A stretch of 64,000 nt of DNA, taken from the NCBI GenBank assembly GCA_017503075.1, contig JAFVTU010000011.1, positions 1 through 64,000 on the forward strand, in the 5' to 3' direction. This DNA comes from Paludibacteraceae bacterium (GTDB lineage Bacteria; Bacteroidota; Bacteroidia; Bacteroidales; Paludibacteraceae). The position numbers and the translations under genes are program-made. Positions 24,129-33,948 of the stretch are shown one piece after another. The notes beneath the pieces were generated by a model. It was not told the origin of the DNA. It did no database searches and saw only the letters and a program-made list of their open reading frames with translations. Positions within the stretch are counted from its first letter, which is position 1. Every line of letters begins with the position of its first letter.

Positions 24129-27100
24129 ATGAAAAAATATTTTCTTTTTATCTTGTATATATGGTTTTGTGTTACATCTAATGCTTATTGTGAATCTCAA
24201 TTACGCAAATACCATCAAATATCTCTATTACCACATTCTGGTCAAGTAAATTTATATATGGATTTGCAAAATTTGTCGGACCCAGATTTTGATTTGACAA
24301 TCGGTTTACAGTATCTCAGTGATGGTTTTCGCCCTCTCTCATATTCAGGACCAGTTGGTGATAATTGGAGTTTAGTAGCTTCTGGATATATTACTCGTGA
24401 AATAATGGGTATAGCAGATGATCGCTATTATGAAAGTCAGAGTACTTCGTCGTCAGGTAATACATATACTGATTGTATAGAAAAGGGATTGTTAGTCCTT
24501 TTGCGAGATTCCTCCTATTCCATGGAAACAGAAGAGTCTATGTATGCAGGACAATGGAGTAGTACTAATCCCTGGCAAAGTGTTTTGTTAAATACGGAAT
24601 CTCAGCATTTAGATGTTCAGAGTGACATCTATTCTTTTAATATTCAAGGTCATAGTGGCAGATTTATGATAGGATTAGACGGAAGCATAGATATCTTATC
24701 TGGTGATTTTGTAAGTGTAGATTTGTCAAATATGCCTATTCAAGATAAAAAGGAGCCAAACTATCAACCTAGCGTTTCAGCTTTGCCATTATATTCCGAA
24801 CCTTTAGCTTCATCTATTACTATAAAAACACTAGATGGATATACCTATGTGTTTGGAGGTAATACCGAATATCTTGCTTATACATTACCATTTAGTCATT
24901 ATGTACAAGTTCCAGATATAACCACATGGATGCTTAATTGTATCATAGCTCCTAATCAAAGAGAAATTCGATTCCATTATAAACAACCCACAGCAACGGA
25001 TAGTTTAAAGCATTTTAGTTTTCATACTTCAGTTCAAGTAGATACGGATGATATTGCGTCGGATTATTTTTTAACAGATACATTATATCTTAATCCTTAT
25101 GTTAATAATCATCTATCTTCGTTCTATACTTGTAATGCTAGTTACTTACTAGAGAAGCAGATAATGTTGGACTCTATTACATGTTCAGATAACTCCTTTA
25201 GGGTAATATTTGCGTATGATTCGTTGCCTAATATTGTATATAGTGCTGACAACTATAGTCATGCATTGGATAATAATATGATATATAGGGATTATTGGAC
25301 GGCTAAAAAATACTTTTTAACGAATATTAAAGTATATAATACCAATCAGTTATTGTCAGATTGGGAACTTGCTTATCATTCTCCTGTAATATCAAGTGCA
25401 ACTCCAAATTATCAACGACAATATCTTCAAACAGTGAGACATACAATAGCTGATTTGGTGTATCAATTTGATTACGATTTTACGAGTTGCAGTAATATTG
25501 CTGTAGTTAATAATTTAGATAGTGTAGATTTGTCGGGGTATTATATTCCTAATCCACAAATAGGTGCATTAAGTGAAATGCATGATCCTTTAGGAAAAAT
25601 CACTCAATTTGGATATGCCCCTTGTCGATACGATTCAATTCGTCTTATTAAACAATTGGATACAGAGTATACTTCTGTGGTAAGACCCATTTCTAACGCG
25701 CCAAAGATACTTAATACTATCGTTTTATCGTCCATTAAATCATTCAACAATGTTGGCAACTTATTATCACATAAAGAATATAGTTATGGCGATTTTCCGG
25801 ATAATGCTCAACCTCTTTCTTTAGACATTCCCGGTACTGGTGGTCAGATCCAAGATAGAATCGGAGAAAGTAGTGGCATACTGAATATAGACTTTGCCAT
25901 TGACATCTCTGATACCGCGAATCAATCTTGGAATGAGGGCAAAAGATATTTAATTACACCTTATATATCGCCAAATGGTAGTATGAACACTAAGATTGAG
26001 TACTCCAAAGTGAAAGAATTTGAATACAGACTAAACTCGAATTCGATACTATATCAAAACATCTTATTCTATGATAGAACGGAGGATGTTATTATAGCCA
26101 CACCTAATTGCAGGCATAATTTATTACGAGCTTATTCATATATCTCACAATGCGAAAGAAGGCAATCTCTCTTGCTGAAAGAGGAATACACTGGTACACA
26201 ACTGTCATCTCAACACATATATGATTACGAACCTATTGTTTCTCAACAAACTCCTTGGAATGTCGGGAGAAACGGCATGTGCGCATACAAGATATTTATC
26301 CCTAACAACCAACCTACACGAGAACGGGCGATAATCTATGAACCTTCTGGAAATTATGAAATTCAAACATCATACCTTAGAGATGAAAAACACCGTGTTA
26401 TACAAGAAACCGTATCACAAAATGATCAAACCCATTTTGTTCGCTACACATACCCTGATCAATTATTTGAGAACAATCCCTCTTATCATAGTTTTAATGC
26501 GATGGGATACAAGGGATTGGTAAATCGTCATGAGATAAACAAACCTATTGAAACGATAAAAGGGTTTATTCGCGATGGTCATTCATATATTACATCAGGC
26601 GCGTTGCAACTATACCAAGCATATAATTGGTCTGGAATTGGATACGAAGAGTTCGAACCGCCTATTGATATGCCCGATATACCTATCATACGAAGCAATT
26701 CGTTATTGAATCAGCCAGAATATTACGCTCCTATCGCATCATTTTCCTTGGGTATAGACACCCCAATACCATTAAATGAATTTTCGAGTATTCGCATCGA
26801 AGATAACAATGTTGTTTTTGACCAACACTACGATACAATTGCTACATATCGCTACGACAAGGATTTGCGACTAACAAAACAAACTATCGCAGGTGTTACT
26901 ACAAATTATGTGTGGGATGACAACAAAATATGTATCACAAAGCAAACTGTTGGTTCACAAACTAAGCAATATACACATATTCCATATGTAGGAGTCAGTT
27001 CTGTTACAAGTCCGCGAGGAATAACAACATATTATAATTATGATGCTCTTGGTAACATTATTGAGGTATATCAAATACACAATAATAAAAAGATTATTCT

Positions 27101-27137
27101 TCAAGCCAATATGTTTCATTATCAAAGCCAACAATAA
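24129..27137 (+). CDS. Large secreted RHS/YD-associated protein (1002 aa)
   Basis: Signal peptide (KKYFLFILYIWFCVTSNAYC) followed by a long beta-rich chain. The first 200 residues open like the N-terminal part of Bacteroidota RHS systems (LTIGLQYLSDGFRPLSYSG, VGDNWSLVASGYITRE). YD/RHS repeats become clear near the C-terminus (IATYRYDKDLRLTKQTI, ITTYYNYDALGNIIEVY). The protein has no toxin-like tip of its own and ends just after the last YD repeat. It stops 3 bp before the second, larger RHS gene, so the two probably work together, perhaps as parts of one shell split in two. AT-rich relative to the frd/uvr block. Confidence 0.75.
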   Translation: MKKYFLFILYIWFCVTSNAYCESQLRKYHQISLLPHSGQVNLYMDLQNLSDPDFDLTIGLQYLSDGFRPLSYSGPVGDNWSLVASGYITREIMGIADDRYYESQSTSSSGNTYTDCIEKGLLVLLRDSSYSMETEESMYAGQWSSTNPWQSVLLNTESQHLDVQSDIYSFNIQGHSGRFMIGLDGSIDILSGDFVSVDLSNMPIQDKKEPNYQPSVSALPLYSEPLASSITIKTLDGYTYVFGGNTEYLAYTLPFSHYVQVPDITTWMLNCIIAPNQREIRFHYKQPTATDSLKHFSFHTSVQVDTDDIASDYFLTDTLYLNPYVNNHLSSFYTCNASYLLEKQIMLDSITCSDNSFRVIFAYDSLPNIVYSADNYSHALDNNMIYRDYWTAKKYFLTNIKVYNTNQLLSDWELAYHSPVISSATPNYQRQYLQTVRHTIADLVYQFDYDFTSCSNIAVVNNLDSVDLSGYYIPNPQIGALSEMHDPLGKITQFGYAPCRYDSIRLIKQLDTEYTSVVRPISNAPKILNTIVLSSIKSFNNVGNLLSHKEYSYGDFPDNAQPLSLDIPGTGGQIQDRIGESSGILNIDFAIDISDTANQSWNEGKRYLITPYISPNGSMNTKIEYSKVKEFEYRLNSNSILYQNILFYDRTEDVIIATPNCRHNLLRAYSYISQCERRQSLLLKEEYTGTQLSSQHIYDYEPIVSQQTPWNVGRNGMCAYKIFIPNNQPTRERAIIYEPSGNYEIQTSYLRDEKHRVIQETVSQNDQTHFVRYTYPDQLFENNPSYHSFNAMGYKGLVNRHEINKPIETIKGFIRDGHSYITSGALQLYQAYNWSGIGYEEFEPPIDMPDIPIIRSNSLLNQPEYYAPIASFSLGIDTPIPLNEFSSIRIEDNNVVFDQHYDTIATYRYDKDLRLTKQTIAGVTTNYVWDDNKICITKQTVGSQTKQYTHIPYVGVSSVTSPRGITTYYNYDALGNIIEVYQIHNNKKIILQANMFHYQSQQ

Positions 27138-27140
27138 ATT

Positions 27141-30100
27141 ATGAAGCGATATATCTTTATCATACTAATGCTATGGATGGCGCGGTTTGTAGTAGCTCAA
27201 TCCATGTTTCCCGTTGTGATTACTCAGATTATGTACGATTCTCCACTCAATGAGCAGGTCACTATTACTCCTTATAGCAATGGCGAATTTATCGAATTGT
27301 ATAATATGGGTGAAGAAAATATTGATATTAGTCAGTGGGTATTGTTAGGCGATGGTGTAACCGAGAAATATGTATTTCCATCTGGTACCACTATACAGAG
27401 CGGTTGTCATTTGATTGTCGCATATTGCCACAAGAAAAGTCCTGAATTTGTATTGTCTTCGCTTTACGATGTAGACACAACTTCCATTGTTTATCAGAAT
27501 AAGATCGTATTAAAAAATTCGGGTGAAGCTGTGCGCCTTCATAATCAGCATGGTATATTGGTCGATAGCATTTATTTTGATGGCACCTCCCATAAGACTA
27601 AGCCCAATCGTTTAAGTGCGGAAAACGCAGATAGTATCGCAGGCAATTTATGCAAAAGTTTGAAACGCAAGTATGTGACTTATGATGCTTATGGTTGCGT
27701 GGTTGTAGATAATTTGCATTGGGAAACACAATATGTCAGTATGGGGACAATAATTCCAGAGGTACAACCTTATATAGCGGATGGTTTTTATTGGGCAGAG
27801 GATGATGGTATATCAAGTGGCAGTAATTATGTAGTAACCGTCAATCCATTAGATGAATGCAGTAATATCTCTTTGGAAGACAACGGGCGTATATCAATGT
27901 CCGATGGATGTAGAGCGCAAGTATCTATTACGCACATAAATGAATTGGGGCAAGTGGTTCAAACTACGCTTAAGTCTGCTTCACCAGAAGGAGAAGATAT
28001 TGTTTCTTATACTGAATACAATCCATCGACTCGCAGTATTAATAATTGGTTACCAATCGTAGCCGATGGTACTAATCTTCTGGCAATATCGGACATACAA
28101 TCTTTAGCTACTAATCAATATGCAGATATATCACCTTACAGCACAACCACAAAGGAACTTTCTCGTCGAGGGCGTGTGGAGAGAATTACGCAGGCAGGAG
28201 AAGTATATCAAAATCATTCCTCCCATATGGAATACGATGTTAATAGTACTTCTATGCCACATATTGTAGTCGTAGATAGTGGCTTAAGAGTAGAAGGGGA
28301 ATATCCTATTGGGGTATTGCGAAAGACAACTATGATTGATGCGGATGGCAAAAAGCAATCTACATTTGTGGATATGGATGAACGAACGATAGTTGCGCGT
28401 TTAGGAGATGATTTGGACACATATTATGTCTATGATGATTTTGGTAGATTGCGCTATGTATTACCTCCTGCTATTACGAGGCAGATGAATGGCAATAGTG
28501 TTTTTAAGGATAGCGATGAATTGATTCGTAATTATGCGTATGTATATAAGTATGACAAACGCGGAAATCAAATATATAAACGCGTACCTGGTGCGGAGCA
28601 TATATATATGGTATATGACAAGGTAGGGCATCTGGTGCTGCAACAAGATGGTAATCAGCGTGAACGGGGCAACATATGGCTAATGACTAAATACGATGCG
28701 TATGGTAGAAATATCTATTCTTTGGAGTGTGATATGCAAGAATGGGATTATAGTAGTTTGTTAGATACTATTAGTGATATTCAGTTTACAGAGCATTATT
28801 CCGCGACCTCTACTACATCAATGTTGGGTAGTACTGGTTACACGAATACTCGATTGGTTATGCCTAATAGCAAAGTTTTAGTTGTAAACTACTATGATGA
28901 TTACGATTTTTTGAACTTATTGCCAGAAGAAAAAGCAAGCATGTTGAGGTATGAAAACAAACAAGGATATGGACAGCAATATGAGAATGCAACGGGTTTA
29001 GCTACAGGAACAATTTCGTACAATCTGTCGGATGAGCAATATACCATCGCCACTAACTATTATGATGTCTATGGTAATATAATCCAAGCACGCAATACAT
29101 CGTTAGGCGGAGGATATCATGTAGCATATACTGCATATAATCTTGATGGAACAAAAAGTAAATTACTTCTACAGCATCATACCAATCAAGTACCTACACA
29201 AGCCGAGAAGTATGCCTATTCATATGATCATGTGGGGCGTCCAACACAAACAATCTATCAATTGAATGACGAGCCATCTATTCTACATACGCAAATGTAC
29301 TATGACCAACAAGGACAAGTTATTCAAATGCTACGACATAACGCACAGGATAGTACTCACTACCAATATAACACACAGGGCACATTGACCAGATTATCTA
29401 ATACACACTTTGCAGAACAATTGTTCTATGCAGATTCATTACCTAATTATGCTAACGCATACTATAATGGTAATATCAGTGCTATGAATATTTGTTTGGG
29501 TGATTCGTTGTATCATTTTGCATATGATTATGATAAATATAATCGACTATGCGAGTCTAATTTCTTTAAAAATGATAGTTTACACACAAATGAATATTTC
29601 GAGTTTGATGTCATGGGTAATCTAATGGGATTACAGCGTTATACTTTGCAGAATCGCTTGTTGGATGACCTGTCGTTTGCACTGAATGGAAATCAAGTAA
29701 TTAGTATTACAGATAATGCTCAAGCTACTGATTTATACAATACGAAGGAGTATTATGATAGGTGTTCGGAGGAGAACATGCCCGATATGCAATACGATGC
29801 CAATGGTAATCTCACTCGTGATTTAGATAGAACTATTGATACAATAAGGTATAATATGTACAATTTGCCAGATACGATTGTTTTTGCTAATGGCAATAAG
29901 ATAATCAATCATTATAATGCTTCTGGTAATAAGTGGAAAACAGAATATCATACAATAATTGATGCCATGTATCTGCCAAACACTGCAGATGGCACAGTTT
30001 TTGACGGGAATTTGGTAGATATACACTATACTATTTACGATGGAAATATCGAATATAAATACATTGTAAATAGTATGAGTGTAGATTCGTTGTACGAGTA

Positions 30101-31148
30101 TGTGATACATAATACAGAAGGATATATTGCATATCACCCACAGAACAACACTATGACGCGCTACTACTACCACCAAGACCATTTAGGCAATATCTGCGCA
30201 GTATGGGATGCTACGCATGATAGTGTTGTGCAGCAGACTCTGTACTATGCCAGTGGCTTGCCTGTGTCAGTGAGTACAGGGCAGGATGTGCAGCCATATA
30301 AGTATAACGGCAAGGAGTATGTGGAGATGCATGGGTTGGACGAGTATGATAGCGGAGCGCGTTGGTACTATCCTGCCATCTGTCGCACAACGACGATGGA
30401 TCCGTTGGCGGAGAAGTATTATTCAACATCACCTTATGCGTGGTGCGGGAATAATCCCGTAAGAAATATAGACAATGGCGGAGCATATTATTATGATTGG
30501 GCTAATAAAGTGTATCGGTCTAGTTATGGAAACCATGATATAGTTAGTTGGGGAACTATTGTAGATAACAACTTTATCGAACCCGTTCCTAATGATTGTG
30601 TGACTCCGCTCATACTTTTGTTAGAGTTTTTTTCTGGCTTTGGAGAGAAAAATCGTGATTTTATTGAAACTGATTATTATACACAGCAATTTATTAAAGA
30701 TTATGAAGTGTTAGGTGATATTTATGGCCAAATAGCGTTGCAAATATATGAGTCTCAAGACAAACCATTAGAAAGTTTAGGATACTCATTGGGAAATATG
30801 AGTGAAGATGAACGTATGAGAATATTCTATAAAGATATTCTAGCTATACTTACAGCAGGAAAGACCAAAAACCTATATAGTGCTATCTTAGGTTCGTTTC
30901 AGGTAGAATGGTCTTTAATGGGATTCAATCCTAACGGTGATGCTATTGTTACAATAACTGCGAAAAACACCTTTACTGCCGAGTCAGCTCTGAGAAACCC
31001 TAAAACAGGCTACTCAGAAGAATGGAAACAAACGAAAGGAAAACTCATAAATAAAGTATTCCAAAATGGTTTCCTTGGAACACAAATTATGAGACCAAAA
31101 ACTCAAAGTATTACATGGACAATAACAATTGGTACCCACTCAAAATAA
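27141..31148 (+). CDS. RHS polymorphic toxin-like protein with lamin-tail domain (1335 aa)
   Basis: Signal peptide (KRYIFIILMLWMARFVVAQ), then a lamin-tail domain (about 22-150; GEFIELYNMGEENIDISQWVLL), then many YD/RHS repeats. The RHS core begins near residue 1003 (YYYHQDHLGNICAVWD), with PYKYNGKEYVE and the usual core end (TTTMDPLAEKYYSTSPYAWCGNNPVRNIDN) near 1085-1113. The last 220 residues are a different, lower-complexity tip of unknown fold (from GGAYYYDWANKVYRS to TIGTHSK), as expected of a polymorphic toxin. The core end departs from the usual GAR-Y-D-P-x-GR (here GARWYYPAICRTTTMDP), so the cut site may be altered. The next gene encodes a lipoprotein likely to be its immunity partner. 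Toxicity is inferred from architecture. Confidence 0.82.
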   Translation: MKRYIFIILMLWMARFVVAQSMFPVVITQIMYDSPLNEQVTITPYSNGEFIELYNMGEENIDISQWVLLGDGVTEKYVFPSGTTIQSGCHLIVAYCHKKSPEFVLSSLYDVDTTSIVYQNKIVLKNSGEAVRLHNQHGILVDSIYFDGTSHKTKPNRLSAENADSIAGNLCKSLKRKYVTYDAYGCVVVDNLHWETQYVSMGTIIPEVQPYIADGFYWAEDDGISSGSNYVVTVNPLDECSNISLEDNGRISMSDGCRAQVSITHINELGQVVQTTLKSASPEGEDIVSYTEYNPSTRSINNWLPIVADGTNLLAISDIQSLATNQYADISPYSTTTKELSRRGRVERITQAGEVYQNHSSHMEYDVNSTSMPHIVVVDSGLRVEGEYPIGVLRKTTMIDADGKKQSTFVDMDERTIVARLGDDLDTYYVYDDFGRLRYVLPPAITRQMNGNSVFKDSDELIRNYAYVYKYDKRGNQIYKRVPGAEHIYMVYDKVGHLVLQQDGNQRERGNIWLMTKYDAYGRNIYSLECDMQEWDYSSLLDTISDIQFTEHYSATSTTSMLGSTGYTNTRLVMPNSKVLVVNYYDDYDFLNLLPEEKASMLRYENKQGYGQQYENATGLATGTISYNLSDEQYTIATNYYDVYGNIIQARNTSLGGGYHVAYTAYNLDGTKSKLLLQHHTNQVPTQAEKYAYSYDHVGRPTQTIYQLNDEPSILHTQMYYDQQGQVIQMLRHNAQDSTHYQYNTQGTLTRLSNTHFAEQLFYADSLPNYANAYYNGNISAMNICLGDSLYHFAYDYDKYNRLCESNFFKNDSLHTNEYFEFDVMGNLMGLQRYTLQNRLLDDLSFALNGNQVISITDNAQATDLYNTKEYYDRCSEENMPDMQYDANGNLTRDLDRTIDTIRYNMYNLPDTIVFANGNKIINHYNASGNKWKTEYHTIIDAMYLPNTADGTVFDGNLVDIHYTIYDGNIEYKYIVNSMSVDSLYEYVIHNTEGYIAYHPQNNTMTRYYYHQDHLGNICAVWDATHDSVVQQTLYYASGLPVSVSTGQDVQPYKYNGKEYVEMHGLDEYDSGARWYYPAICRTTTMDPLAEKYYSTSPYAWCGNNPVRNIDNGGAYYYDWANKVYRSSYGNHDIVSWGTIVDNNFIEPVPNDCVTPLILLLEFFSGFGEKNRDFIETDYYTQQFIKDYEVLGDIYGQIALQIYESQDKPLESLGYSLGNMSEDERMRIFYKDILAILTAGKTKNLYSAILGSFQVEWSLMGFNPNGDAIVTITAKNTFTAESALRNPKTGYSEEWKQTKGKLINKVFQNGFLGTQIMRPKTQSITWTITIGTHSK
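30141..30200 (+). repeat. RHS-core tag, copy 1 (inside the full-length gene)
   Basis: First of five copies of a tag containing AACAACACTATGAC, then ACCACCAAGACCA(C/T)TTAGG and CAATATCTG. It encodes NNTMTRYYYHQDHLGNIC, the start of the RHS core. Homology to copy 2 continues to about 30337. Confidence 0.9.
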
Positions 31149-31155
31149 AATTAAT

Positions 31156-31749
31156 ATGAAAACTTTAGTTAAAATTGCATTTGTAATTTGCATCGCATTT
31201 TCTGCACAATCATGCCTAAAGAGATATTATCTTTTATTTGATCCTTATGAACATGATCATCATACTCCTGAACTTTCAGAATTATATGGTTTGTGGGTGG
31301 GGGAGGATGGTCAATCCTACATTAGGTTGAACGAAGATGGTACATGCATTGTAAAAAATGTCCGAGCGTACATAGAAGATATGGCTCCTGACGAACGATT
31401 TAAAGAGATGTATATGACACTAGGTTATTATGCCTATGGTGTAGCGCCATCAATACATGACACTACGGTGTGGGATTTTCAAGGATATTGGAAAATGGAG
31501 TCCTATTCATCTCGTGACACATTGTGGTATCGTATATCTATGGGGCCTAATCCTATATTCGCAAGTGACCTAAAAAAACTTAAAGGATTGAATAATCATG
31601 ACTATAAATCTATAGAAGATGGTTACATCCTTACAGCTCTTATTCATAACAAAAAAGAAAAAGATAAAATATCTGTCTGTTGTTTGTATACAAATATCGG
31701 AGATCTTGATACGGGTAATGAGTATATTTTTTTGCCTAGAAAAGAGTAG
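31156..31749 (+). CDS. Lipoprotein, candidate immunity protein for the RHS tip
   Basis: This 197-residue lipoprotein starts at ATG 31156, with a signal ending FSAQSC (lipid Cys near residue 20). The mature part is beta-rich and resembles a lipocalin-like barrel by eye (LYGLWVGEDGQSYIRLNEDG, WDFQGYWKMES, RDTLWYRISMG). It starts 7 bp after the stop of the large RHS gene, the usual place for an immunity gene. Its stop is directly followed by RHS tag copy 2. Immunity is inferred from context. Confidence 0.7.
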   Translation: MKTLVKIAFVICIAFSAQSCLKRYYLLFDPYEHDHHTPELSELYGLWVGEDGQSYIRLNEDGTCIVKNVRAYIEDMAPDERFKEMYMTLGYYAYGVAPSIHDTTVWDFQGYWKMESYSSRDTLWYRISMGPNPIFASDLKKLKGLNNHDYKSIEDGYILTALIHNKKEKDKISVCCLYTNIGDLDTGNEYIFLPRKE

Positions 31750-31752
31750 TTA

Positions 31753-31812
31753 CAGAACAACACTATGACACAACACTACTACCACCAAGACCACTTAGGC
31801 AATATCTGTGCA
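31753..31812 (+). repeat. RHS-core tag, copy 2
   Basis: Starts 3 bp after the lipoprotein stop. Homology with copy 1 runs beyond the tag through about 31945, covering the PYKYNGKEFVEMHG part of the core, so this copy keeps a usable RHS core end. Confidence 0.9.
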
Positions 31813-32823
31813 GTATGGGATGCTACGCATGATAGCATTGTGCAGCAGACATTGTATTATGCGAGTGGCTTGCCTGTGTCAGTGAGTACGGGGCAGGATG
31901 TGCAACCATATAAGTATAACGGCAAAGAGTTTGTAGAGATGCATGGGTATGATGTGTACGAGTATGGTGCGCGTGGGTATTACGCTACTATAGGCAGATT
32001 TACCTCTATTGATCCACTCTGCGAACAAACGCCTTGGCAGAGTCCATATGTCTATGCCAATAATAATTGGGTAAATAATATAGACTGGATGGGAATGAGT
32101 GCGGACGGTTTTCATGTACCAACCCTTAATTGGGTAGCGGTAGATGAACAAGGAAAGGTTCTCGGATATGACATGCAGCATCCTGACCAGTATGTATATT
32201 TAATCGATGATGACAATTGGGATGGCACATACGAGGGACTGGAGGGATATGAAATTATTGGTAGACAACACAAAAAACAAAGAATTTATATAATCGGTGA
32301 ACCATGTTTCTATATCGGTTATTACCAAACTCCAAGCATTGTTAATGGCGAATTCGTTGTGACTGCAGGAGAACGACTGATGTATGGGAGTAAACCAGCC
32401 CCAAAGTCGATAGATACAACATGGGAAGGTTTGTCGCATTATCTTTTTGATTCTGATCGTACACCAGTAGCATTAGGAGGTCCTAATACGTTCTCTAAAT
32501 TTTTATCTCATCCAACATTCATAAGTAAGCGTCAACAAATAATGAGTGGAATTGCGCCTGCAAATGACACATTCTCAATAAATATGAGGAACCATGTATA
32601 TCATATAGGACGTACCAAGGTAGTGTACACTTCTAAGGATGGAGAGATAGTATTTTATCTAGGTGTGGATGATGGTTTTTGGGATGTTAATGTATTTAAA
32701 GAGGCATATGATACACTAATAACTAAAACTAATTCATCAGACGGGATGGGAGATAACCTAGAAGTGCTCGGCACACCATATCCATATATACCAATGACCG
32801 TTAGAGTGCCAAATTCATACTAA
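31765..32823 (+). CDS. Orphan RHS core end with alternative tip (352 aa)
   Basis: This frame begins inside tag copy 2 (MTQHYYHQDHLGNICAVWD) and has no signal peptide or upstream RHS shell. It keeps the core (PYKYNGKEFVEMHGYDVYEYGARGYYATIGRFTSIDPLC), including a more canonical GARGYY..IGRFTSIDP cut region than the full-length gene. A different 240-residue tip follows (HVPTLNWVAVDEQGKV ... VRVPNSY). This is the classic orphan tip cassette layout: recombination at the shared core would swap this tip onto the full-length protein. As it stands it is probably silent. Tip fold not recognised. Confidence 0.8.
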   Translation: MTQHYYHQDHLGNICAVWDATHDSIVQQTLYYASGLPVSVSTGQDVQPYKYNGKEFVEMHGYDVYEYGARGYYATIGRFTSIDPLCEQTPWQSPYVYANNNWVNNIDWMGMSADGFHVPTLNWVAVDEQGKVLGYDMQHPDQYVYLIDDDNWDGTYEGLEGYEIIGRQHKKQRIYIIGEPCFYIGYYQTPSIVNGEFVVTAGERLMYGSKPAPKSIDTTWEGLSHYLFDSDRTPVALGGPNTFSKFLSHPTFISKRQQIMSGIAPANDTFSINMRNHVYHIGRTKVVYTSKDGEIVFYLGVDDGFWDVNVFKEAYDTLITKTNSSDGMGDNLEVLGTPYPYIPMTVRVPNSY

Positions 32824-32854
32824 CTCATATTTATTAATTATATCACACAAGCAT

Positions 32855-33535
32855 ATGAAAAAGAAAATTTTAATAGCATGTATTATACTATTGGTTATTC
32901 TAATAGGTGTGTTTGTCATATTGGATAAACTAAACTATCTATATTTTGGCTGGTCTTTAGATTTTGGCCAATATAAAAATGAATTACCATTTAACACAAA
33001 AGTTTTTAACGACAAAGATTTAGTAGGGACTGGTTTTACTTATTATTATAATTGGGCAGGAGATGAGGACTATGATGGTTACTCTTTAGAAATACAAGAT
33101 AGATTTAAAGATATAAAAGGTACCGATTGTTGGCCTACATTAATTACGGATACAATACAAGACAAAGACACTTTAGTATACTTTTATGGTGTAGAAGAAT
33201 ATTGTTACAATGATAGCTACCTATTGATAAAAGCACGCGATAAATATAATAATCATTATTGGATATCACCCACTAAGGAACAACACGCTACCATATCTCA
33301 ACCGTACGAAATGCACAATTATACTAATATTTGGGTTAAACCATCAACTTTTTCTGCCGCAGAAAAGGAGCGCATAGGTCGGTTAAAACGCGTAACAATA
33401 TCTGAATTCGCAGCCTACATTCTTTTAGCATGGGGTATTGTTCCTATTATCATTATTATAGACCTAATCGTAATTATTATCTTTGCCATTTTAGTGATTT
33501 GTAGTAGAAAAAGTAAAAAACACCTTAACACATAA
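32855..33535 (+). CDS. Membrane protein, candidate immunity to the orphan tip (226 aa)
   Basis: The protein has an N-terminal membrane helix (ILIACIILLVILIGVFVIL) and a C-terminal double-length hydrophobic segment (AAYILLAWGIVPIIIIIDLIV and IIIFAILVIC), with a soluble domain of about 140 residues between them. No named family recognised. It lies 31 bp after the orphan tip, in the immunity position, and is followed by tag copy 3. A membrane location for an immunity protein would suit a tip acting at the membrane; this is inference. Confidence 0.65.
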   Translation: MKKKILIACIILLVILIGVFVILDKLNYLYFGWSLDFGQYKNELPFNTKVFNDKDLVGTGFTYYYNWAGDEDYDGYSLEIQDRFKDIKGTDCWPTLITDTIQDKDTLVYFYGVEEYCYNDSYLLIKARDKYNNHYWISPTKEQHATISQPYEMHNYTNIWVKPSTFSAAEKERIGRLKRVTISEFAAYILLAWGIVPIIIIIDLIVIIIFAILVICSRKSKKHLNT

Positions 33536-33550
33536 TCTAAAAAGATATTA

Positions 33551-33616
33551 TCACCCACAGAACAACACTATGACGCACTACTATTACCACCAAGACCACT
33601 TAGGCAACATCTGCAT
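33551..33616 (+). repeat. RHS-core tag, copy 3 (truncated)
   Basis: Matches copy 1 from the upstream ATCACCCACAG through the CTTAGGCAACATCTGC end, then diverges into a stop (TGCATATAA). The ATG at 33570 would give only MTHYYYHQDHLGNICI. No RHS core or tip follows, so this cassette has lost its tip. Confidence 0.88.
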
Positions 33617-33640
33617 ATAAATACCACGCCGATGACCAAT

Positions 33641-33860
33641 TGGTGCAGCAAGTAGTGATAAAGATGTAAGAACATCAATAATCCCTCTCTCTCCTCGCTT
33701 GGTTCCTTGTGAACTGGCGGGGATAGGATTAGTAGAGCGAATCGAAGATAATACTCCATATTTGTATCTTGATTGTGGAGATATGCCTACGGGTGTTTAT
33801 CAAATGATTTTGATAGTGAATGAGCAAATTGTAGCACAAAGTAAATTGCTGAAACTATAA
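33641..33860 (+). pseudogene. Remnant of a secreted-protein C-terminus
   Basis: In the frame ending at TAA 33858 the sequence reads SPRLVPCELAGIGLVERIED, then TPYLYLDCGDMPTGVYQMIL and IVNEQIVAQSKLLKL. The GVYQMILIVNEQIVAQSKLLKL end resembles the last strands of a T9SS sorting or DUF3244-like domain. There is no start codon, signal peptide or N-terminal part, and it sits right after the truncated tag 3. I read it as the tail of a former full-length secreted gene. The rest of the 33536-33948 gap holds tag 3 and the next promoter. Confidence 0.6.
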
Positions 33861-33874
33861 TTTATGTATAATTG

Positions 33875-33906
33875 TTTGTATTATTTAGAAAAATATAGTA
33901 ATTTTG
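33875..33906 (+). promoter_or_regulatory. Promoter of the YD-like lipoprotein gene
   Basis: TTTG at 33875-33878 and TAATTTTG at 33899-33906 are separated by 20 nt; ATG 33949 follows after a 42-nt leader. Confidence 0.82.
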
Positions 33907-33948
33907 CAACGTCAATTAACTTAGTTAAACTTTAAAAATCACAACCAT

